Shown: positions 1 through 5,005 of the stretch, piece after piece
How positions within the stretch are numbered: position 1 is the first letter of the stretch
Layout of the letters: every line of letters begins with the position of its first letter
Assembly: GCA_045641345.1 (NCBI GenBank)
Contig: JAZUGR010000020.1
Span: 1-44,334, forward strand
DNA: 44,334 nt
Reading direction: 5' to 3'
Source: Cacconaster sp045641345
GTDB lineage: Bacteria > Bacteroidota > Bacteroidia > Bacteroidales > UBA932
Notes under the pieces: generated by a model
The model's input: only the letters and a program-made list of their open reading frames with translations
What the model was told of the DNA's origin: nothing
Database searches by the model: none
Translations under genes and position numbers: made by a program

Positions 1-33
1 TAGCTCAGAAATTTGTTCCTTTGTGAACTCCAT
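1..33 (-). CDS. possible transposase N-terminus, partial
   Basis: On the minus strand an ATG at 33 opens a frame reading MEFTKEQISEL that leaves the window at base 1. Eleven residues are too few to name a family. The start resembles those of some Bacteroidales transposases, and the upstream DNA (34-143) looks like an insertion-sequence end: AT-rich, with the short repeated words GGACACA and GGGACACT near 120-137. The call is tentative and could be wrong altogether. Confidence 0.3.
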   Translation of the reverse strand, partial: MEFTKEQISEL

Positions 34-84
34 AAGGTCAATACTCTAAAGATCATTTGTTGTTTTTGCTTTTACAAATATCTT

Positions 85-107
85 AAAAGTTGTTGACCTT
101 TTTCTTT
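85..107. repeat. 23-bp direct repeat, copy 1
   Basis: This 23-bp AT-rich word, containing GTTGTTGACCTTTTTC, recurs exactly at 1834-1856 in the same orientation. Each copy lies upstream of a transposase-like reading frame on the minus strand (starts at 33 and about 1711). It is therefore probably part of an insertion-sequence terminal region. Whether both copies come from one IS family cannot be decided here. Confidence 0.7.
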
Positions 108-309
108 TTATTTACTCGGACACACTTTTTGGGACACTATCCACTTTCGTCAAGTGACGCGTTACTGACGGTCACTCGCTGTCATTGACTGTCACTTTGC
201 CGTTACCGGCTGCCAGTTCTCAGGGAGTAGCATTGTGATGTCCTTTTCGGTGGATGCTTACGCATTTTCATTCGAGTCCGGCATTATATCAGCCGGGCTC
301 TTTGCTTCC
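108..309. other. intergenic DNA, possible IS flank
   Basis: No convincing gene is seen. Bases 119-143 carry two related words, GGACACACT and GGGACACT, that could be the outer end of the element whose gene leaves the window at base 1. Bases 145-215 contain an irregular run of GTCA-type words (GTCAAGTGAC, GGTCACT, TGTCATT, TGTCACT) without a clean period. Short reading frames here run into the structured repeat at 310 and look spurious. Confidence 0.4.
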
Positions 310-398
310 CCGTCAGGAAGAATATTTTCCCCCGAGGGCACTTTGTCTGAAAGACCGCGAAGCGCCGTGCCCGAAGGGGAAAGATATTCTCCGGACGG
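310..398 (+). repeat. structured palindromic repeat, copy A
   Basis: About 89 bp. Long complementary arms (CCGTC..GAATATTTTCC on the left, GGAAAGATATTC..GACGG on the right) enclose a core CTTTGTCTGAAAGACCGCG followed by AAGCGC. The core can fold into two small hairpins, GTCT-GAA-AGAC and CGC-GAA-GCG, giving a multi-branch shape. Copy C (43607-43687) is nearly identical in the opposite orientation. Copy B (33361-33456) keeps the core but has different, still complementary, arms. Copy A ends 10 bp before the -33 element of the toxin-antitoxin promoter. Confidence 0.85.
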
Positions 399-408
399 CA
401 GCGAACTT

Positions 409-439
409 TTTGCACCGGCAGAAAATTATCATATCTTTG
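409..439 (+). promoter_or_regulatory. Bacteroidota-type promoter of the TA pair
   Basis: TTTG at 409-412 and TATCTTTG at 432-439, 19 bp apart, match the Bacteroidota consensus. It faces the antitoxin start at 462. About 30 bp around it recur with a few mismatches at 1515-1545, more similarity than the promoter consensus alone demands. Confidence 0.8.
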
Positions 440-461
440 CAGAGTTGATAAAGCAAACGGT

Positions 462-629
462 ATGAAAAAGAATTGTCAAACGAAAGCGGGCGAGGCGAAG
501 GAGACCAATTCCAAGCAGGGACGGAAGAAATACAACAAGACCTGGCTCGCAATGCAGGAACTGGAGGGCACTTTAGTAATATTGGACCCTTCTATCTTCG
601 AGTTCGATGCGGTATCTCCTCGATACTAA
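462..629 (+). CDS. candidate antitoxin of PIN toxin (55 aa)
   Basis: An ATG 22 bp after the promoter's TATCTTTG opens a 55-residue frame (MKKNCQTKAG ... FEFDAVSPRY). It has a basic, Lys-rich first half (residues 2-28) and a hydrophobic/acidic second half (ELEGTLVILDPSIFEFD). No DNA-binding fold is recognisable by eye. Its last 23 bases overlap the PIN toxin start in another frame, the usual translational coupling of type II toxin-antitoxin pairs. The basic start could bind DNA and the second half could sit in the toxin groove, but both roles are inferred from position. Confidence in the gene is fair; the family is not recognised. Confidence 0.65.
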   Translation: MKKNCQTKAGEAKETNSKQGRKKYNKTWLAMQELEGTLVILDPSIFEFDAVSPRY

Positions 630-1026
630 CATCTACATTTTCTACATCACCGATAAGGTCAGACTCTCAAGAGATGTAAGAGCCATCCTTGAGGACCCTG
701 ACAACACTTTCTGTATAAGTGTTGAGTCTGTCCGCGAGTTGATTGTCCTATATCATAAGAAACGCTACTTTTCAAAATATTGGAAAACAGCAGAAGAAAT
801 GGTCGATGACATAGAGGAGAACCGTTTCATCAAGATACTTTCGTTGAAGAAGGAACATCTTGAAACTTATGCCGGATTGGAGATAAATGAGGCCCAGGAC
901 CACAACGACCCCTCCGACCACATCATCATCTCTCACGCCATAACAGACCGGATTCCATTGATATCGTCAGACACCCGATTTCCGTTCTATACCAAGCAGG
1001 GCCTCGACCTGATATACAACTGTTGA
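607..1026 (+). CDS. PIN-domain toxin, VapC-like ribonuclease
   Basis: 139 aa, the usual length for a VapC-type toxin. The PIN acidic residues are visible: D6 in LLDTN, E40/E44 in SVESVREL, D101/D104 in DHNDPSDHIIISHA, and D122 in ISSDTRF. PIN toxins are Mg-dependent ribonucleases that cut tRNA or rRNA and are held inactive by a small partner. The ATG at 607 lies inside the last codons of the 55-aa frame at 462-629, so the two are probably translated together and repress their own promoter. No frameshift or missing acidic residue is seen, so the toxin should be active. The exact RNA target cannot be read from sequence. Confidence 0.88.
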   Translation: MRYLLDTNIYIFYITDKVRLSRDVRAILEDPDNTFCISVESVRELIVLYHKKRYFSKYWKTAEEMVDDIEENRFIKILSLKKEHLETYAGLEINEAQDHNDPSDHIIISHAITDRIPLISSDTRFPFYTKQGLDLIYNC

Positions 1027-1510
1027 GCCTCCAACGGAGTATGCCGCCGGAATGACGTAGTCTGTCAAACACAAATCTTTTTGGCAGAGTGTAATTATAC
1101 ACGAACAATCTGCGAATAGTGCCGATTGATAGCGCATGAGGCAGCGCCCGAGCAGGCCGATGGAGGAGCGGAACCCCATTGAGCAAAACCGGAACAGCGT
1201 AAGACGCACCTGGACACCGGTTCCGCGAAGCGGAATTGCGAGGACTATTTGAGTGCGAATAACAGAGTTATGAGCACGAGTTCCGCAGCAAAGGTCGCGA
1301 GGAAGTTTGGAGCAGGTTTTGCGAACCTGGGGTGAGCGCCCCGCCGGCCTGCAGCAGCGCTGCTGCGAGGGCTTGCAACCCGACTTCCGCTTGAAGGCTT
1401 GACCTGCGTCTGAGGCCCCTCCGGGCGGCCCACTCCCTTCGAGCGAATTTCCACTTGCCCTCATCCCACCTCCTGCCGTTTTTCTCATTCGCCCGCATCC
1501 GCCCGCCCGG
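1027..1510. other. hairpin-rich region without a clear gene
   Basis: About 480 bp with no protein of natural composition on either strand. It is rich in short inverted repeats: AACCGG (1187-1192) with CCGGTT (1217-1222) around GCGT-AAG-ACGC (1197-1207); TTCCGC-GAA-GCGGAA (1221-1235); CAGGTT..AACCTG (1313-1329); and the 16-bp perfect palindrome GCAGCAGCGCTGCTGC (1351-1366). This could be an RNA gene, decayed mobile DNA or a regulatory region. I do not recognise RNase P RNA, tmRNA, 6S RNA or a riboswitch in it. Confidence 0.4.
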
Positions 1511-1514
1511 ATTT

Positions 1515-1545
1515 TTTGCATCGGCAGGAAATTATCCTATCTTTG
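1515..1545 (+). promoter_or_regulatory. orphan promoter, copy of the TA promoter
   Basis: TTTG at 515-518 of this kilobase (1515-1518) and TATCTTTG at 1538-1545, 19 bp apart. The surrounding 30 bp (TTTTTTGCAYCGGCAGRAA and onward) nearly repeat the toxin-antitoxin promoter at 409-439. Downstream it runs head-on into the antisense strand of the truncated istA fragment, so the gene it once served appears to have been replaced. Confidence 0.7.
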
Positions 1546-1735
1546 CGGCAATGCCCATTTCTGGATTCTCCCGAATATACGATTCGAAGGCATTGACAAG
1601 TCTTGTTACCGTCTTTCGGTCGGTGCCGGTCTTGCGGGAAATGTCCCGCAAACTCAGTTCTTCTACTCGATAGTAGTGTAGGATTTGTTGTTTGATGTCC
1701 ATAGTTGTCATCGATTTTGGATTTGCTTTCCGCAA
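1532..1735 (-). pseudogene. istA-like transposase fragment (HTH only)
   Basis: 67 codons. From MTTMDIKQQI (Met at about 1711) the frame reads a helix-turn-helix, HYYRVEELSLRDISRKTGTDRKTVTRLVNAFESYIREN, which is the start of IS21-family IstA transposases of Bacteroidetes. Full IstA proteins run to roughly 400-500 residues with a DDE catalytic core; none of that is present. Similarity ends near 1548, where the frame enters the reverse complement of the orphan promoter and stops. A stand-alone regulator is possible but less likely, given the abrupt junction and the IS-like end upstream. Confidence 0.7.
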
Positions 1736-1878
1736 AGCTAAATCGCTTCTTCCTATGGTCCCTTTTTAAATTATTTTCCTGGGGGAATTTTCAATTATTA
1801 TCTACAGCGCTCCGGAAGCCGGTGTCAATGTGGAAAAGTTGTTGACCTTTTTCTTTATGTTGATTCTGTAATGAGACA
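1546..1878 (-). mobile_element. IS21-type element remnant, one end
   Basis: Read on the minus strand, the segment begins TGTCTCATTACAG at 1878, runs through an AT-rich leader with the 23-bp repeat (1834-1856), and enters the truncated istA reading frame. IS21 elements have ends starting TGT and repeated internal binding words next to istA, which fits. The other end, the rest of istA and istB are missing, so it cannot move by itself. The outer edge lies 2 bp from the stop codon of the Hint lipoprotein gene. Confidence 0.5.
1834..1856. repeat. 23-bp direct repeat, copy 2
   Basis: Exact second copy of the word at 85-107, in the same orientation, lying inside the IS remnant upstream of the istA fragment. 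Direct repeats 1.7 kb apart around the toxin-antitoxin pair could support deletion or duplication by recombination. Confidence 0.75.
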
Positions 1879-1880
1879 AA

Positions 1881-3284
1881 TCAATAAATCTGGTTGGCCT
1901 CGCAATAATCGCTGAGCGCTTTCATGTAGTCCCAGGAGGTCAGGCCCTTGCCTATTGCGACATTCAGATACATCAGATTATAGTCATAATAGTCGGTCTC
2001 AAGAAAACCTTTATACTCAAGAACCTTTTCGAGCGGAGTCAGACCATACGTCGCTATATCGGCCGCCTTCTTGTCCACGTCAAACATTAAATGTGAATCA
2101 TACTCAAACATGTTTGCCAGACCCAGGATTTTTACCGATCCGTCGCACATAGAAAGCATACCGTTGGACAGATGGTTGAGATGCTTGCTGGTTATAATCG
2201 CGTATGCATCGACGCTCTCGTTTGACGTCTTGCAACTCTTCAGTTCTAGCCAACGGTCGTTGTCGGCATCGTAGAAATGATGTCCGATATAGTCTTTTGC
2301 ATTTTGAGCATTGATAAAGGCGTATTTCCTTTCTTCCTGATCGAAGAATCCGTGTTCCTCGATGACCGTGACCTCAACGCCGTCCTCAAACGTCAAAGTG
2401 AAGGCATTCGACGCATTTTCGGTTTTCCAGACAAAGCAAACCGGAGCGGAGGAAACTTCTCCCGTTGTGTGATCGACAGTACGGATAATTTCTCCGACTT
2501 CTATTTCTTCAACGGCCTTCTGCCCTCCGTTCTCCATAGTAATCATCGTTCCGGCTGCGACGCAGGCAGGTTCTCTCCAATCCTCTTCTATGAATTCAAA
2601 CGTCATGGGAAGAAGGTCGCCCTTACCCAAAGTTATTTGTCCGCTCCTCTTCTTAGTTGCTTCAGTGCCATCATCGGCGATGAAAGAGATTACGAGACTT
2701 TCAAAAACGGTTGTGCCCACAGCAATATAGAATACCTTTGGTTCGGTTGAAAGTATTACGCTTTCTTTGCTGCAGTCAAGGGAATTATAAGAATAAGAGA
2801 TGTCGCCGTTCATTATTTGGACTTTAGTTATCGTCTTTTCATCGGCAGAACTCGCGGTAATTTTCAGAACAGCATACGGGCTGCTGAAATGAAAATTCGT
2901 GGTTTCAGACTCCGCGAAAAGAGGGCAGTTGGCTCCTGTCGGACTGTATGACTGATTCTCATAATCACCATAGCTTGCGGTGTAGGGGCCATCACCTACG
3001 GCTGTCTCTCCCTGCTTAAGGTTGAACTTTGTGCTGGCCCCGGAAGAAGAAGCCACATAGACTGCTTTTTTGGACGCGGCATCTGTAATGGTAATTTCAT
3101 CACCTTCAACCCAGGTGATTTTTCCATCAACATCGATGGCGGTCTTGGTAGGTGGATCTATCGTCGCGGTGAATTCGGTGACACCCGTTGCGGTGGCCTG
3201 AATTTCAATAAACGCCTCCTTCTGGCAGGAAGCAAGCATTGCGAGCGCAACAAGCGCCGAAGAAAACAGCATTGTCTTTTTCAT
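1881..3284 (-). CDS. lipoprotein with fimbrillin-like and Hint domains
   Basis: 467 aa. Residues 1-20 are a lipoprotein signal ending LAMLASC with C20 as lipidation site, so it is probably surface or periplasmic. Residues about 35-230 resemble fimbrillin-like domains (TKTAIDVDGKITWVEGDEITI). A Hint (hedgehog/intein) domain begins at C241 with CVAAGTMITM and the typical GQKAVEEIEVGEIIRTVD, has a block-B histidine at H311, and ends near SNGMLSMC. The canonical TxxH threonine is shifted (T306, not 308) and the terminal His-Asn pair is replaced by M379-C380. This suggests N-terminal thioester cleavage rather than splicing. A tail (about 385-467) with YLNVAIGKGL follows, a pattern I recall behind Hint domains of gut bacteria. 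A 45-aa ORF lies 18 bp upstream. Target and role are unknown. Confidence 0.8.
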   Translation of the reverse strand: MKKTMLFSSALVALAMLASCQKEAFIEIQATATGVTEFTATIDPPTKTAIDVDGKITWVEGDEITITDAASKKAVYVASSSGASTKFNLKQGETAVGDGPYTASYGDYENQSYSPTGANCPLFAESETTNFHFSSPYAVLKITASSADEKTITKVQIMNGDISYSYNSLDCSKESVILSTEPKVFYIAVGTTVFESLVISFIADDGTEATKKRSGQITLGKGDLLPMTFEFIEEDWREPACVAAGTMITMENGGQKAVEEIEVGEIIRTVDHTTGEVSSAPVCFVWKTENASNAFTLTFEDGVEVTVIEEHGFFDQEERKYAFINAQNAKDYIGHHFYDADNDRWLELKSCKTSNESVDAYAIITSKHLNHLSNGMLSMCDGSVKILGLANMFEYDSHLMFDVDKKAADIATYGLTPLEKVLEYKGFLETDYYDYNLMYLNVAIGKGLTSWDYMKALSDYCEANQIY

Positions 3285-3302
3285 TGTCTTGTCATCCTTA
3301 AT

Positions 3303-3440
3303 TTAGCTCCAATTCCCTGTGTCATCTGGCAGAAGGTTGAGACCATCGATATTTCCGCTCTGACAGAGTATAGTCTGAGACTTGAATTCAACAATCTCCA
3401 CTTGAGGAGATACGTATAGAGCTTGTTGTTCGTTTACCAT
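3303..3440 (-). CDS. small ORF upstream of Hint lipoprotein (45 aa)
   Basis: A minus-strand ATG at 3440 opens 45 codons, reading MVNEQQALYVSPQVEIVEF at the start and NLLPDDTGNWS at the end, with TAA at 3303-3305. This leaves 18 bp to the lipoprotein start. No signal peptide or membrane segment is seen. The layout (a Y.sP..EivEf-type N-terminus, a Cys/Ser/Gly stretch, and a short acidic end with Trp) resembles small unnamed proteins found beside lipoprotein and fimbrillin genes in Bacteroidales. That likeness is from memory. Its single Cys (C26) and position suggest co-expression with the lipoprotein. It is too short for most gene finders. Confidence 0.6.
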   Translation of the reverse strand: MVNEQQALYVSPQVEIVEFKSQTILCQSGNIDGLNLLPDDTGNWS

Positions 3441-3606
3441 ATTTTGCTACTGTTTGATTGCCATTATTAAAGTGATTGCCAAGTTGCACCAATTTACAAA
3501 AATATTCTGACAGTCCAAGCATGGCTCTGCGTAAAATGTTAATTCTCTTGAAAGTCACTTGAGCGTGTTGCCGGCTGCGAAAAGGATGGAAAGGAGACGT
3601 TTCATA

Positions 3607-4836
3607 TCATAGTAATCCTGAATAATCCTTGAAGTCCGAGCGGAAGCGGTCGTAGAACAGCGGCATCATCTTGCAGTATTCCGAATAGAACTCCTTATCC
3701 TTTACTTTGCCTGCAACCCACTTTTCATACTTGGGATAAAACGAAGCGTCGATATAACTTTCAGTCTTGCGGCTCAGACCTATCAGCGCCTGTACGTTCT
3801 TGACGTTGAAATATTTTGACGTGGCATATTCCTCGTCGTAGATATACTTGTCGCGGATGGCCATTGCGTCGGCATAAAGTCTGGCATATTCGGTCGGCTG
3901 GCCGATATAAGGTGGAAGAAGGTCACTGTCTCCCAGGATGCAGGGGAAAGCAGGGCAGCAGGCGGGATGACCGAGCTGGAGCCACATCACCGTGAACTTC
4001 GGGTCGGTGCCCGGAGCAACGCCCTCGATTGTCATAGTGGCGCAGGTATTGCGGTAACCTATGAATCCGTTGTCGAAGAAGTGAGGATGTCCCGACAAAT
4101 CCTCTATGGATTCGATTCCGAGCCTCTTCTGCCTGTATGAACGGCATATCCCGTCGATCAGGTCGTTGTGACGGAGCTCATACTTGCCGTCGGCGTTCTT
4201 CTGGAGCGATTCCATAGCCCATACTGCGTTTTCCCAACGGTCGACTCCGCCGCCCTTGTGTATGTCTCCAGACCAGCAGAAATTGGTGCAGCAGCGCCAT
4301 CCTTCGGGAGCTACGGCAGGGTCGTTGACATCATATTTTACGTATGTATGGCCTCCGAATTCGTAATATGCGGCTCCGCCCCTGGCATCGATGACGCCGA
4401 TATTGGAGACTACCACGTGTGTCTTGACATAGCCGCTTACATATTCGTCAAATTCCTCCACGCTGCCGCAGTGGCTGAGGGCGTAGGTCATAACTCCGCC
4501 CTTGTGTTTTGCGGTGTCCAAGGGGAATCCGTGGGCAGTGAGGCTCATAATGCAGAATCCGGCCGTATTGTAGCCGCCCACAAAGCCTTTTATCTTGTCG
4601 TGTGGCTTCGAGGCGTCTCCAACCATTCCGAGGAAATCATATATCTCCCCTTCGAAAAACTCGACAGTCGTGTTTCTCTTCGCATCGCTCTGATCCCTGA
4701 CCTTGAGCATAAGGGGACGCCCGTCGGCGGTGACGCGGCCCGAAACGATGACGGACGTGCAGGCTGGCATCTCCGTAACGCCTACCGTCAGAAAACAGAT
4801 TGTGATTGCTGCTACTTTTGCAAGGATGTGTTTCAT
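3607..4836 (-). CDS. secreted Ntn hydrolase, C45/choloylglycine-like
   Basis: 409 aa with an N-terminal signal (about 1-25: MKHILAKVAAITICFLTVGV) ending just before C26 in ACTSVIVSGRVTADGRPLMLKVRD. In Ntn hydrolases of the C45/C59/C69 type, a Cys exposed after signal or pro-peptide removal is the nucleophile and a nearby Arg (here in VRD) assists. The family hydrolyses or transfers amide-linked acyl groups (peptidase, acyltransferase, carcinine or bile-salt hydrolase activities). The substrate cannot be told here. GGYNTAGFCIMSLTAHGF fits the second strand pair of the fold. It is a single gene on its strand; the MITE-like palindrome at 4849-4993 covers its upstream region and may affect expression. 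Confidence 0.75.
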   Translation of the reverse strand: MKHILAKVAAITICFLTVGVTEMPACTSVIVSGRVTADGRPLMLKVRDQSDAKRNTTVEFFEGEIYDFLGMVGDASKPHDKIKGFVGGYNTAGFCIMSLTAHGFPLDTAKHKGGVMTYALSHCGSVEEFDEYVSGYVKTHVVVSNIGVIDARGGAAYYEFGGHTYVKYDVNDPAVAPEGWRCCTNFCWSGDIHKGGGVDRWENAVWAMESLQKNADGKYELRHNDLIDGICRSYRQKRLGIESIEDLSGHPHFFDNGFIGYRNTCATMTIEGVAPGTDPKFTVMWLQLGHPACCPAFPCILGDSDLLPPYIGQPTEYARLYADAMAIRDKYIYDEEYATSKYFNVKNVQALIGLSRKTESYIDASFYPKYEKWVAGKVKDKEFYSEYCKMMPLFYDRFRSDFKDYSGLL

Positions 4837-4848
4837 AATGTTCAGTTG

Positions 4849-4993
4849 TAATATGTCTTATGCTGCGCAGGATCTCTTTTTCACGGGCCAGTGACGAGCC
4901 CTCCCAAACCCTTCGGGTTCGGGTCCCTCCCTCTAAGTCCGAGGGCGGACGGCCCTTTGAAAAAGAAATCCTGACTCCGTATAAGACATAATA
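4849..4993. repeat. 145-bp MITE-like palindrome (element D)
   Basis: Left arm 4849-4889 (TAATATGTCTTAT .. AGGATCTCTTTTTC .. GGGCC) is matched by the reverse complement of 4951-4993 (TATTATGTCTTAT .. AGGATTTCTTTTTC .. GGGCC). That is about 42 bp per arm with few mismatches. The 60-bp centre holds two more hairpins, AACCC-TTC-GGGTT and GTCC-GAGGGC-GGAC. It fills almost the whole gap between the Ntn hydrolase start (4836) and the end of ygiQ (5006). The plan is like the repeats at 310, 33361 and 43607, but the sequence differs. It could be a miniature transposable element or a large RNA hairpin. Confidence 0.75.
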
Positions 4994-5005
4994 TGAAATA
5001 ATTAA

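Noticed and set aside
145..215. CRISPR-like or tandem array of GTCACT words
   Set aside because: Spacing is irregular and the words are too short and divergent. No CRISPR array or cas gene is seen anywhere in the window.
235..465. Short frames across repeat copy A (also 254-448 and 313-552)
   Set aside because: They follow the repeat: the same peptide words (LCLKDRE, LSERPRS) reappear in copies B and C on different flanks, so they reflect repeated DNA rather than proteins.
1027..1510. RNase P RNA, tmRNA or riboswitch
   Set aside because: Characteristic conserved words of these RNAs were looked for and not found.
967..1521. 184-codon minus-strand frame over the hairpin-rich region
   Set aside because: Unnatural composition rich in Arg, Gly, Ser and Cys, no domain, and it runs antisense into the intact PIN gene.
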